In this document: piece after piece, positions 55,073-63,720 of the stretch
Layout: the number at the start of each line of letters is the position of its first letter
How positions within the stretch are numbered: the first letter of the stretch is position 1
The notes under the pieces: generated by a model
The model's database searches: none
Seen by the model: only the letters and a program-made list of their open reading frames with translations
Told to the model about the DNA's origin: nothing
Assembly (NCBI GenBank): GCA_943788135.1
Contig: CALSPC010000008.1
Location: 1-64,000, forward strand
Direction: 5' to 3'
From: an uncultured Paracoccaceae bacterium
GTDB lineage: Bacteria; Bacteroidota; Bacteroidia; Flavobacteriales; Flavobacteriaceae
Length of the DNA stretch: 64,000 nt
Position numbers and translations under genes: made by a program

Positions 55073-55774
55073 ATGAATCTAATTATATTCGATATTGATG
55101 ACACATTAACAAAAAGTGAATATCAACACCAACTTGCTTATGTGAATTCAATGAAAGAAATCGGAATTACGAAAATTAATCAAAATTGGAAAGAATATAA
55201 GCACCATACTGATAGTTACATTCTCAAAGTGAATTACGAAAATAATTTTACTGAAAAGTTTAGCATAAAAAATGTTCCGAGTTTTGAGTCTAAAATGACT
55301 GAAATAATGCGAACATTAAAGAAAGTTGAGGAAATTCAAGGAGCAAAAGATTTCATAGATTATTTGAGAGAAGAGAGAAAGTATGCTTTAGCTTTTGCAA
55401 CAGGTTCATTTAGAAAACCTGCAATACTAAAATTAGAACAAGCAAAACTTTGGTACGATGAAAAACTTGTTGCTGCATCGAATGAATATTATAAAAGAGA
55501 ACATATTGTAAGTTCAGCAATCGAAAAAGCGAAAAAATATTATCAAGTTGAAAAGTTTGAAAATATAATATCTATTGGTGATGGAATTTGGGACTTAAAA
55601 ACTGCCCGAAACCTGAACGTAAAATTTATTGGAGTTGGAATGAAAAACATTAAGGACTTTAATAAAGAAAACATTGAAGTTCACACCAAAAATTGGAATG
55701 ATTTTGATTTTGAGAAAGCTGAAGAAATATTATTAATTCAAAAAAGTACGGTAGCTAACACGGTGTATAAGTAA
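55073..55774 (+). CDS. HAD-superfamily hydrolase (island 3, gene 1)
   Basis: A 233-residue haloacid-dehalogenase-like phosphatase. Motif I is FDIDDTLTKSE (nucleophile Asp about residue 7), motif II ATGSFRKPA (Thr about 114), and motif IV IGDGIWDLKTARN (about 169). Motif III Lys is probably in the stretch around KREH. The cap lies between motif I and II. The last seven residues (VANTVYK) are encoded by the beginning of element C copy 2, so the original end may have been altered by the element. Codon use is AT-rich. Confidence 0.82.
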   Translation: MNLIIFDIDDTLTKSEYQHQLAYVNSMKEIGITKINQNWKEYKHHTDSYILKVNYENNFTEKFSIKNVPSFESKMTEIMRTLKKVEEIQGAKDFIDYLREERKYALAFATGSFRKPAILKLEQAKLWYDEKLVAASNEYYKREHIVSSAIEKAKKYYQVEKFENIISIGDGIWDLKTARNLNVKFIGVGMKNIKDFNKENIEVHTKNWNDFDFEKAEEILLIQKSTVANTVYK

Positions 55775-55890
55775 TAGCGGTTTAAGTGCTAAAACGAAAG
55801 TAAAATCTATGAATCAAACGACAGCAAAAAACCGAAAAATAAGTGAATAAAATCCGCTACTACTCATACACGAGACCGTAAGCCATAAGC
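55748..55890 (+). repeat. dispersed inter-gene element C, copy 2 (island 3), imperfect palindrome
   Basis: Two 18-nt arms (55763-55780 and 55854-55871) are complementary at 16 positions. Outer boxes are GCTAAC (about 55754) and GTAAGC (about 55878), also in inverted orientation. A shared tail CGAGACCGT matches copy 3. The element starts in the last codons of the HAD gene and ends 7 nt before the next gene. The layout recalls a folded attC site, with R box-like ends and a central stem. Confidence 0.75.
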
Positions 55891-55897
55891 AAACAAT

Positions 55898-56668
55898 ATG
55901 ACAAAAGATCTTAACATAAAATCATCAACAATTGAAAAGGGATTGGAACTCATTAAAGATTTTGTTGAAAAATTATTAGGTCCAACAATAGATGAAGTCG
56001 GATTATTGATGTCAGATAAGATAAAATATTTCCGATTTAAAAATCAAGTAAAAATTTTATCGAAAGCAAAAGAATCTGTGAAGGACAAAGGTATTGATAT
56101 TAAGGAAATTCCAACAAAAATACTTGTACCACTTTTAGAGAACTCATCTCTAGAAGAAAATGAAGAAATGCAAAACAAATGGGCATTTATGATTGGAAAT
56201 CTTGCAGACTCAAAGCAAAATTTGCAAAATCAGGTTTTTCCTTACCTACTTAGCCATATTTCTTTAAACGAATTTGAAAAACTTTCTGAGTTTGTTCAAC
56301 AAGAAAGGGCTTATCTTGAAGATCATATTAAACTATTAGAGCAATTCCAAAAAATCTTAAGAGATGAAGATGACAATTCCACAAACAATGAATATGATAC
56401 GTTACGGAAAAACGTAGATAATGTCCAGCAAGTTGGATTTAAAGTAGATGGGCTTGAAGGTTTTGAATATTCTAATCTTCAAAGATTAGGTCTGTTAAAA
56501 CAATTACCAAAAAAGATTCAAATTGAAGAGGTTGAAGTTGAAATTAATGAAAATATTAAAGATCATTCAATTGAAGCTTTATACACAATAGACGATTCAG
56601 GATACAGAATTACTCCTTTAGGCATTAAGTTTTTATCTGCTTGTAATGAAAAAAAAACCAATGGCTAA
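55898..56668 (+). CDS. Abi-alpha (DUF4393) family protein (island 3, gene 2)
   Basis: A 256-residue protein resembling the Abi-alpha/DUF4393 family, named after abortive-infection proteins. Seen: KEIPTKILVPLLENSSLEE, the conserved NKWAFMIGNLAD, and a charged coiled-coil-like centre. The C-terminus (GYRITPLGIKFLSACN) looks like the winged end typical of the family. A role in phage defence is suggested by family name, not by experiment in this organism. The stop TAA lies within GGCTAAC, the first box of element C copy 3. Confidence 0.75.
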   Translation: MTKDLNIKSSTIEKGLELIKDFVEKLLGPTIDEVGLLMSDKIKYFRFKNQVKILSKAKESVKDKGIDIKEIPTKILVPLLENSSLEENEEMQNKWAFMIGNLADSKQNLQNQVFPYLLSHISLNEFEKLSEFVQQERAYLEDHIKLLEQFQKILRDEDDNSTNNEYDTLRKNVDNVQQVGFKVDGLEGFEYSNLQRLGLLKQLPKKIQIEEVEVEINENIKDHSIEALYTIDDSGYRITPLGIKFLSACNEKKTNG

Positions 56669-56765
56669 CACCGCATATAATTTATTGCTTGTTCTTGGCC
56701 AACTTACGAATCCCGATAGCTGTCGGTACATGCAACTACTCATAGCCGAGACCGTTGGCGTGCAT
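56664..56765 (+). repeat. dispersed inter-gene element C, copy 3 (island 3)
   Basis: It opens with GGCTAACACCG and ends with CGAGACCGTTGGC (56748-56759). The first box (GCTAAC) and the last (GTTGGC) are near-inverted repeats, as in copy 2. The middle block TCCCGATAGCT, G, TCGG with GCAACTACT is shared with copy 1. No ORF lies inside; it ends 54 nt before the third gene. Confidence 0.72.
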
Positions 56766-56819
56766 TTGAAAACGAAACCTCTATTCAATAAATTAACGCA
56801 ACTAAGAAATAGAATTTAA

Positions 56820-57146
56820 ATGGACATTAAAATAAATAATAAAAAATTTCCTAAATCCGATTTAATAAAACTAATAGCTAGAAACAAATTACAAACAATT
56901 ATTCACATTAGGAGTGTTGTGAATATCGGATTAAAAGACGCTAAAAAAATTGTTGAAAATCTTGAGGAGAATCCAAATTATTATGATAATACAGTTATAA
57001 AAATAGCCGAGAAGGAATTTGTTGAAGGAGAAACTATTTCTCTTGATGTAAAAAACATTGTTGATGAAAAATTAAATATCAGAGAAAGAAAAATTGGTTC
57101 AACCCCGCTACCGCACGAATCCTTTCGTGTGGTGATACAAAAGTAA
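56820..57146 (+). CDS. small protein with L7/L12 C-terminal-like motif (island 3, gene 3)
   Basis: A 108-residue protein. Residues about 25-47 (LQTIIHIRSVVNIGLKDAK plus KIVE) resemble the helix-turn-helix of the ribosomal protein bL12 C-terminal domain (VRELTGLGLKEAKDLV). Ribosome or translation-factor contact is therefore possible. The final 15 residues (TPLPHESFRVVIQK) are encoded by element B, so the native C-terminus was probably different or the ORF was extended by the repeat. No other family is recognised. Confidence 0.55.
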   Translation: MDIKINNKKFPKSDLIKLIARNKLQTIIHIRSVVNIGLKDAKKIVENLEENPNYYDNTVIKIAEKEFVEGETISLDVKNIVDEKLNIRERKIGSTPLPHESFRVVIQK

Positions 57147-57170
57147 AACCCCCGCTCCGAAAAGTCTCTT
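57103..57170 (+). repeat. dispersed tail element B, copy 2 (island 3)
   Basis: The first 30 nt (57103-57132) match 16361-16390 with one base different, including the CACGAA-TCCT-TTCGTG hairpin. The second part, CCCCGCTCCGAAAAGTCTCTT (from about 57150), matches 40098-40120. It abuts and slightly overlaps the stop codon of the converging symporter gene, so the right edge of the island is sharp. Confidence 0.82.
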
Positions 57171-58491
57171 AGATCACCTCCTCCAAATGGTCATCCCACT
57201 CTTTAGATTTTGGTTTATGAAGCTTGCCTTCCAACTTGGCAACAATCATGGAAACGGTAGCATCGCCAGTGACATTCACCATGGTACGACACATATCTAA
57301 AGGACGGTCAACCGCAAAGATAAGCGCCAATCCAATGGCCAATTTATCTGCAGGAAAGCCAACCGACTCCAATACAATGACCAACATCACCATACCGGCT
57401 CCTGGCACTGCGGCACTCCCAATAGAGGCTAAAAGGGCGGTCAGAACAATAGTCAATTGGTCTGCAAACGTTAAATCAAAGTCTAGGGCTTGCGCGATAA
57501 ACACGGCGGCTACAGCTTGGTATAAACTTGTCCCATCCATATTGATGGTCGCGCCAACAGGTAAGACAAAACTAGACACTTCTTTGTCCACACCGAGATG
57601 CTCTTCCACACGTTCCATAGTCACTGGAAGCGTGGCTGCACTACTACTCGTCGAAAAGGCTAATAACTGTGCTGGACTAATTTGTTTCAAAAACCATAAG
57701 GGATTCTTTTTGGTGATTACAGAGACCAAAACAAGGTAAAAACAAATCATTAATGCTAGGCCACCTACTACAACGCCTGAATAAAACAGAAGCGCGTACA
57801 ATAGCTCTGGATCACCAGAAGAGACCACCACATTGGCCAACAATGCAAATACAGCATAAGGCGCTGAGAGCATAATTAAATCGACCATTTTAAGTACTAC
57901 ATCGTTCAGAGAATCAAAGAAATCTTTGAGAGGTTTGGCGCTTTTTTCGCCTATTAGAAGGAGTGAAATTCCAAGAAACATGGCGAGGAAAATCACTTGC
58001 AGCATGAGCTTATTATTGCTCAATGCAGAGAAAGCATTGTCGGGCACCATATCCACAAGAAAATCTAAAGGACGGCTGGCTTGTTGGCGGCCTGCCTCTG
58101 CAATTTTTCCTTGCACACTACTATTATCTGCGTAAGTTTCGGTCAGTTTTGAAATGGTTTCAGTAGACACCCCATCACCAGGATTTAAGGAATTCACTAA
58201 AATCAGTCCAATACTAATCGCAATGACGGTAGTGCAAACATAAATTATAATAGTTTTGAGTCCTATAGACGCAAATTTGGAAATGTCTTTTAAATCTGAA
58301 ATTCCTTTAATCAGCGAGGCTAAAATAAGTGGTACAGCAATTAGCTTTAATAATTTCACAAAAATAGTCCCCAGTGGTTTAATCCAACTGGCTACAAAAT
58401 CAGCACCGCCAACTTCGAGCATAATAAAACCAAAAGTCACACCAGCGAGCATGCCTATTAATATTTTCCAATGAAGCGCAAGTGATTTCAT
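57169..58491 (-). CDS. dicarboxylate/amino acid:cation symporter (DAACS family)
   Basis: GltP/DctA-type symporter of 440 residues, moving glutamate, aspartate or C4-dicarboxylates with Na+ or H+. The Ser-rich hairpin is FSTSSSAATLPVTM (about residue 283) and the transport motif VGATINMDGTSLYQ (about 310). The last segment carries AVDRPLDMCRTMVNVTGDAT. Eight membrane helices plus two hairpins are expected. It lies 17 nt downstream of aroC and probably shares its transcript. Its stop codon is touched by the tail of island 3. Confidence 0.92.
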   Translation of the reverse strand: MKSLALHWKILIGMLAGVTFGFIMLEVGGADFVASWIKPLGTIFVKLLKLIAVPLILASLIKGISDLKDISKFASIGLKTIIIYVCTTVIAISIGLILVNSLNPGDGVSTETISKLTETYADNSSVQGKIAEAGRQQASRPLDFLVDMVPDNAFSALSNNKLMLQVIFLAMFLGISLLLIGEKSAKPLKDFFDSLNDVVLKMVDLIMLSAPYAVFALLANVVVSSGDPELLYALLFYSGVVVGGLALMICFYLVLVSVITKKNPLWFLKQISPAQLLAFSTSSSAATLPVTMERVEEHLGVDKEVSSFVLPVGATINMDGTSLYQAVAAVFIAQALDFDLTFADQLTIVLTALLASIGSAAVPGAGMVMLVIVLESVGFPADKLAIGLALIFAVDRPLDMCRTMVNVTGDATVSMIVAKLEGKLHKPKSKEWDDHLEEVI

Positions 58492-58508
58492 ATATATGTA
58501 TTTAAGTT

Positions 58509-59573
58509 CTAAGCTTTACTAAGCCGATTTAACAGCATGAAGTCGGCAATGACCAAGGCTGCCATAGCTTCAACAATCGGCACTGCACGCGGAACTACAC
58601 ATGGATCGTGTCGTCCTTTTCCATGCATTTCAACTACATTTCCATCTTTGTCGATGGTATCTTGAGCTTGCATAATTGTAGCAACCGGTTTAAAAGCCAC
58701 ATCAAAATAGATATCCATTCCGTTACTAATACCGCCTTGAATACCGCCAGATAAATTCGTTTTGGTAGAGCCATCAGCGTTAAACGCATCATTATGTTGA
58801 CTCCCTTTGAGTTGCGTGCCTTCAAATCCACTGCCATACTGAAAGCCTTTCACAGCATTAATGGAAAGCATTGCTTTGCCTAACTGTGCGTGTAAACGAT
58901 CAAAGACAGGTTCTCCTAAGCCTACTGGTACATTTTTTATGACGCAAGAAACGACACCTCCAATGGTATCACCTTCTTTTCGAATGGCTTTTATTTTTGA
59001 AATCATTTGGGCTGCCACTTCTGAGTCTGGGCAACGTACATCATTTGTTTCTGCATTGGATAAATCTAGATCTTTGTAGGATTTGTTAAGTGCAATCTCA
59101 CCTACTGATGATGTATAGGCGTTTATTTCTATGGTTTGTAAAAATTGTTTTGCAATAGCACCTGCCACAACACGACAGGCTGTTTCACGTGCCGAACTTC
59201 GTCCACCACCTCTATAGTCGCGTTGGCCATATTTTTCGGTATACGTGTAATCCGCATGACTTGGACGATAAACGTCTTTTATATGCGAATAATCATTCGA
59301 TTTTTGATTGGCGTTTTCAATGACAAATCCAATTGGTGTACCGGTAGTGATGCCTTCAAAAACTCCAGATAAAAACTTAACTGTATCAGGTTCTTTACGC
59401 TGAGTTACGATTTTGGATTGTCCAGGTTTACGTCGGTCCATTTCGTGCTGAATAGCGTCAAAATCTAATGAAATTCCTGCAGGACATCCATCAATTACAC
59501 CGCCAATAGCAGTACCATGAGATTCCCCAAATGTTGTCAGTTTAAAAATCGATCCAAATGCATTACCCGCCAT
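58509..59573 (-). CDS. aroC: chorismate synthase
   Basis: Last step of the common aromatic pathway, removing phosphate from EPSP to make chorismate using reduced FMN; 354 residues. Signatures are [14 protein letters not shown] near the start, [14 protein letters not shown] (about residue 128) and [18 protein letters not shown] at the end. Length is normal. Confidence 0.96.
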   Translation of the reverse strand: MAGNAFGSIFKLTTFGESHGTAIGGVIDGCPAGISLDFDAIQHEMDRRKPGQSKIVTQRKEPDTVKFLSGVFEGITTGTPIGFVIENANQKSNDYSHIKDVYRPSHADYTYTEKYGQRDYRGGGRSSARETACRVVAGAIAKQFLQTIEINAYTSSVGEIALNKSYKDLDLSNAETNDVRCPDSEVAAQMISKIKAIRKEGDTIGGVVSCVIKNVPVGLGEPVFDRLHAQLGKAMLSINAVKGFQYGSGFEGTQLKGSQHNDAFNADGSTKTNLSGGIQGGISNGMDIYFDVAFKPVATIMQAQDTIDKDGNVVEMHGKGRHDPCVVPRAVPIVEAMAALVIADFMLLNRLSKA

Positions 59574-59666
59574 ATACTAGTCCTTAAGTCTTTAGAATGT
59601 AAAAGTAATTGTATTATTATAAAAACAAAAATTACAGCGCCACTAAGTGATGATTCTTTTTACAAA

Positions 59667-60803
59667 TTAAATTGAAATGCAGTTTTTGAGCGCTTCTTCA
59701 TAAATAGCTTCATAAAAAGGAACAATTTTGTGAATATCAAATTTTGTAGCTGTGACTTGTGCGCCGTGTTTAAATGTATTTAAAGTTGAATCGGCTTTAA
59801 GGATCTTAAGAGCGTTTTGAGCCATTTCATCAATGGCGCCTACGGGACTTAAATAGCCTGAAACTCCTTCAATATTTACTTCTGGAATTCCTCCCGAATT
59901 ACTTGAAATCACAGGTACACCAGAAGCCATAGCTTCTAATGCTGCTAATCCAAAACTCTCCGTTTCAGAGGGCAATAAAAATAAATCACTAAAACATAAT
60001 ATTTTATCAACTTCACTACTGTTCCCCAAAAACACCACTTTATCTTCAATATTGTAAGTTTTACATAAGTGCTCGGCTTGTTTGCGTTCTGGCCCCTCGC
60101 CTACCATCATTAATTTTGCGGGTAATTCATTTTGAATTTTATAAAAAATCTCAATCACATCTGCAATACGTTTTACAGGTCTAAAATTACTCACATGCGT
60201 TATAACACGTTCTTCTGGACGGGCTAAAAGATCGCGATCACAATCTGTATACGTTGTTTTATATTTTTCAAGATCTATAAAATTGGGAACAACTTTAATT
60301 TCTTTTTGTGTATTAAATAAACGTTGGGTAACTTCTTTTAGGTTTTGAGAAACAGACGTCACAGCATCTGATTTATTAATACTAAATGTCACAGCGGTCT
60401 TATAGAACGGGTGACTGCCTACTAAGGTCACGTCAGTTCCATGTAAAGTGGTTACGATGGGGACGTTTATGCCCTCTTCATGAAGCATTTTTTTGGCCAT
60501 ATAGGCTGCATAGGCATGCGGAATGGCATAATGCACATGCAAGACATCGATGTTGTGGATTTTGACCATATCGACCAATTTACTAGACAACGCCAATTCA
60601 TAAGGTTGGTAATGAAATAAGGGATATTCCGGAACATTAACCTCGTGAAAATGCACATTGGAACTTAACAATTCTAAACGTACCGGTTGACTGTAAGTAA
60701 TGAAATGAATTTCATGTCCTTTACGGGACAATTCTAAGCCGAGTTCGGTGGCCAGAACGCCACTACCACCAAATGTTGGATAACACACAATCCCTATATT
60801 CAT
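59667..60803 (-). CDS. bshA: N-acetyl-alpha-D-glucosaminyl L-malate synthase
   Basis: GT-B glycosyltransferase starting bacillithiol synthesis by joining UDP-GlcNAc to L-malate; 378 residues. Seen: the N-terminal IGIVCYPTFGGSGVLATELG, HVHYAIPHAYAAY, TTLHGTDVTLVG, and the donor motif ETESFGLAALEAMASGVPVI with the Glu pair. Many Bacteroidota use bacillithiol. It begins 1 nt after the GH3 gene stop, so the two are in one operon with GH3 upstream. Confidence 0.93.
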   Translation of the reverse strand: MNIGIVCYPTFGGSGVLATELGLELSRKGHEIHFITYSQPVRLELLSSNVHFHEVNVPEYPLFHYQPYELALSSKLVDMVKIHNIDVLHVHYAIPHAYAAYMAKKMLHEEGINVPIVTTLHGTDVTLVGSHPFYKTAVTFSINKSDAVTSVSQNLKEVTQRLFNTQKEIKVVPNFIDLEKYKTTYTDCDRDLLARPEERVITHVSNFRPVKRIADVIEIFYKIQNELPAKLMMVGEGPERKQAEHLCKTYNIEDKVVFLGNSSEVDKILCFSDLFLLPSETESFGLAALEAMASGVPVISSNSGGIPEVNIEGVSGYLSPVGAIDEMAQNALKILKADSTLNTFKHGAQVTATKFDIHKIVPFYEAIYEEALKNCISI

Positions 60804-60804
60804 A

Positions 60805-63720
60805 TTATTCTATAATTGATTCGTAGATTAAACGTTGTATTTCTGTTCTAATATTTTCTTTTAAAAGCCGGTTCGAATCGGAATTTGGATACGTTCTATT
60901 GGCCAAAAATACATAAACTATTTCTTCTTCAGGGTCTGCCCATGCATATGTTCCTGTAAATCCTGAATGTCCAAAACTGGTCATCGACAAACAGCCACAT
61001 GTAGGCCCTTCATCTTCGAGTTGTGGTTTATCAAAACCAACCCCTCTTCGGTTGTCTTGCGTACAATAATGACACGTATTAAATTTATTAAAAGTTTCAG
61101 AAGAAAAATAACGATCTCCCCCGTATTCGCCCTGCTGTAAATACATCTGCATCAGTTTTGCTACATCGTTGGCATTACTAAATAAGCCAGCATGACCACC
61201 AACACCATCTTGCATTGCAGCACCCATGTCATGGACATAGCCATGCACAATATCATAACGAAAATAATCATCTAGTTCTGTAGGAATAATGTGATTTTTT
61301 TTAACGTTTTTTAAAGGTCTATACATTGAGAAATTAGCGCCAATAGAATTATAAAAGCGTTGCTGTACTAATTTATCTAAGGGTAGTTTGTAATGGTTCT
61401 CTATAATTAATTTCAAGATATAATATGGCATATCACTGTATCGATATTTTTTTTCCTCAAGTAATTCTGAATCAAGAATTTGTATTTGAATACTGTCTCT
61501 AAAATCTTTACGTAGATATAACTGATCTTTGATCTGAATGGGGAATTTTTTGGAATATTTTTTTCTATAAAACTTCGGATTTCGCTTTTGAGTAACCGAA
61601 TCTAATGTAGATTCATAAAATGGTATCCAGGGCTTTAGTTGAGCAAAATGCGAAAGCATTTCTTGAATTGTAATGGCGTCTTTATTGGAGTTTTTATAAG
61701 AAGGTAACAAGTCTCCGAGCGTGGATTCTAAGCGTATTACTCCTGAATCTACCAGCTCCATAAGTAAAGGTAGGGTGGCTAGTATTTTGGTAAGTGAGGC
61801 CACGTCATACAGGTCTTTATGAGTAACCTTTAAGGTTTTTTTGTACGTATGATGTCCAAAAGTTTTGTCATAAATCACCTTACCTTTTCTAGCAACTAAC
61901 AGCTGAACACCTGGGGTCATTTTTTCGGAAATGGCATACTCAACAATAGAATCTATCTTCTGTAAACGCACTGCATCGATTCCAACTGCTTCTGGCAACC
62001 CATAGGTTAATCGGTTTAAAGCGGGTGTTGAAATGCCGTGACCCGCACTAAAATCTGGACCACAACTTACGGGCAGATGGCCTTTGGCGGGTAAGGCTCC
62101 AAATATTATTTGTGCCGCTTTTTGTTGCGCTATTGGGCTATTTTGATACGCCATAAGAATGCTTTCAAAATTTTCAACAGTCATAAAATCATTTAAAGCA
62201 TAAGGCTTTGCAAAAACTGTTAAAATCACAGTATTGGTGCGCGCAATTTCATAAAGCCATACCAATTCTTTATCTGTAAATTGATGCGATTTCCAAGGAC
62301 TAGCATTGGACGTATGTAAACCAACAATCACTGTGTTATACTGACGCAAAGCAGCTATTAATTCGTCTAAATTCTTTGCAGTAACGGTATCTACATTTGT
62401 GTATTTATTTAGCATGTCCACAAAAGGGGCGGATTTATCATTCCCCATACCAACATAGGCAACCTTGTGGAGTTCTAAATTTTTTAGTGGTAAAATTTGT
62501 TTTTGATTTTGAACCAAAGTGATGGCATTTTCCATCAATTTTCCATATAACAAATCGTCTTTTTGGCGGTTCAAATCTGCAACTAAATTAGTGGTATCAA
62601 TAGGTTCAAACTGCTGTAATCCGACTTTGTATTTTGCTTTTAATATTTTCTTTACCGAATGTGCTAGGCGTTGCTCGGAAATAACTCCAGTCTCTACCGC
62701 TTTATGCAAGGTTTCAATCCCTTGACTAACATCATTGGACATGAGCATCACATCATTTCCTGCTAAAAAAGCTTGTAAATCAATCTCTCCAGGGTTACTA
62801 AAATTAGAAGCACCTTTCATACTTAGAGCATCTGTGAAAATCAAGCCTTTAAACCCTAATTTTTCTTTTAATAGTTCTGTAACAATTGGATAGGATAAAG
62901 ACGATGGATAATTGGGTCTAGACTCCAAATTGGGCACATTTAAGTGGGCAACCATAACCGAAGACAATCCTTTTGATAAGAGTTTTTTGTAGGGATATAA
63001 TTCTAAGGAATCTATGCGTTTAGCCGAGAAATTAATTGTTGGTAGGGTTTTATGCGAATCGGTACTGGTGTCGCCATGACCAGGAAAATGTTTGGCATTT
63101 GCCAATACGCCAGCGCTTTGCATCCCTTCCATAAACGCTATTGACCTTTTGGTTACTGCTTCTTTTTCTTCACCAAAAGAACGGTTTCCGATAATCGGAT
63201 TTTTGGGGTTGGTATTAATATCCACTACAGGAGCAAAATTAAAATGCACGCCAATTCGTTTGCAATGCTCCCCTATTTGTACGCCTGTTTGACGTATCAG
63301 ATCTAAATTCTTTACAGCGCCCAAAGTCATGTTCCATGGAAAAGCATAGGTAGAGTCCAAACGCATGCTTAGTCCCCACTCAGCATCCATACCGACCAGT
63401 AGCGGGATTTTTGAAGCCCCTTGTAATTCATTGTTTAGGTGAGCTTGACGAACAGGCCCACCTTTGGAGAAAATAACACCACCAATGTGATGTGTTTTAA
63501 TTTGATTTAGAACCGATGCTTTGGTTTTTTGATCTTGACTAGAAAACACCTGAACCATGTATAACTGCCCAATTTTTTCTTTTAAATTAAGTGAATTATA
63601 GATACTGTCAACCCATATTTTTTGCTGTTCTAAATCTGTGACATCTAAAGGAGAAATAGAATCTTGAGCACTTAGTGAGAGTGAAAAAATAAAACAAAGG
63701 AGTATAAAAAAATGGCGCAT
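60805..63720 (-). CDS. exported GH3 beta-N-acetylglucosaminidase fused to a serine hydrolase domain
   Basis: A 971-residue exported protein with a signal peptide (MRHFFILLCFIFSLSLSAQ). Residues about 30-370 are a NagZ-like GH3 domain: VGMDAEWGLSMRL, the His/Asp motif KHFPGHGDTSTDSH, and the nucleophile Asp in IFTDALSM. A GH3 C-terminal-like region follows (about 385-560). Residues about 590-960 are a class C beta-lactamase/serine hydrolase domain: SLTKILAT with the SxxK Ser-Lys, the YSDMPY position, and GHSGFTGT near the end. It would recycle or trim peptidoglycan in the periplasm. The YSD in place of the class C YxN is a slight variation. Confidence 0.85.
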   Translation of the reverse strand: MRHFFILLCFIFSLSLSAQDSISPLDVTDLEQQKIWVDSIYNSLNLKEKIGQLYMVQVFSSQDQKTKASVLNQIKTHHIGGVIFSKGGPVRQAHLNNELQGASKIPLLVGMDAEWGLSMRLDSTYAFPWNMTLGAVKNLDLIRQTGVQIGEHCKRIGVHFNFAPVVDINTNPKNPIIGNRSFGEEKEAVTKRSIAFMEGMQSAGVLANAKHFPGHGDTSTDSHKTLPTINFSAKRIDSLELYPYKKLLSKGLSSVMVAHLNVPNLESRPNYPSSLSYPIVTELLKEKLGFKGLIFTDALSMKGASNFSNPGEIDLQAFLAGNDVMLMSNDVSQGIETLHKAVETGVISEQRLAHSVKKILKAKYKVGLQQFEPIDTTNLVADLNRQKDDLLYGKLMENAITLVQNQKQILPLKNLELHKVAYVGMGNDKSAPFVDMLNKYTNVDTVTAKNLDELIAALRQYNTVIVGLHTSNASPWKSHQFTDKELVWLYEIARTNTVILTVFAKPYALNDFMTVENFESILMAYQNSPIAQQKAAQIIFGALPAKGHLPVSCGPDFSAGHGISTPALNRLTYGLPEAVGIDAVRLQKIDSIVEYAISEKMTPGVQLLVARKGKVIYDKTFGHHTYKKTLKVTHKDLYDVASLTKILATLPLLMELVDSGVIRLESTLGDLLPSYKNSNKDAITIQEMLSHFAQLKPWIPFYESTLDSVTQKRNPKFYRKKYSKKFPIQIKDQLYLRKDFRDSIQIQILDSELLEEKKYRYSDMPYYILKLIIENHYKLPLDKLVQQRFYNSIGANFSMYRPLKNVKKNHIIPTELDDYFRYDIVHGYVHDMGAAMQDGVGGHAGLFSNANDVAKLMQMYLQQGEYGGDRYFSSETFNKFNTCHYCTQDNRRGVGFDKPQLEDEGPTCGCLSMTSFGHSGFTGTYAWADPEEEIVYVFLANRTYPNSDSNRLLKENIRTEIQRLIYESIIE

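Noticed and set aside
55763-55871. Element C copy 2 as an ordinary transcription terminator
   Set aside because: The arms are 73 nt apart, no T-run follows, and related copies lie between other genes; it fits a recombination or structural element better.
15444-57170. Islands as insertion sequences or prophage remnants
   Set aside because: No transposase, integrase or phage gene, no long terminal inverted repeats, and no clear target-site duplications were seen.
57224-57739. 171-codon ORF antisense to the symporter gene
   Set aside because: Composition follows the complement of a conserved membrane-protein gene; no independent evidence.
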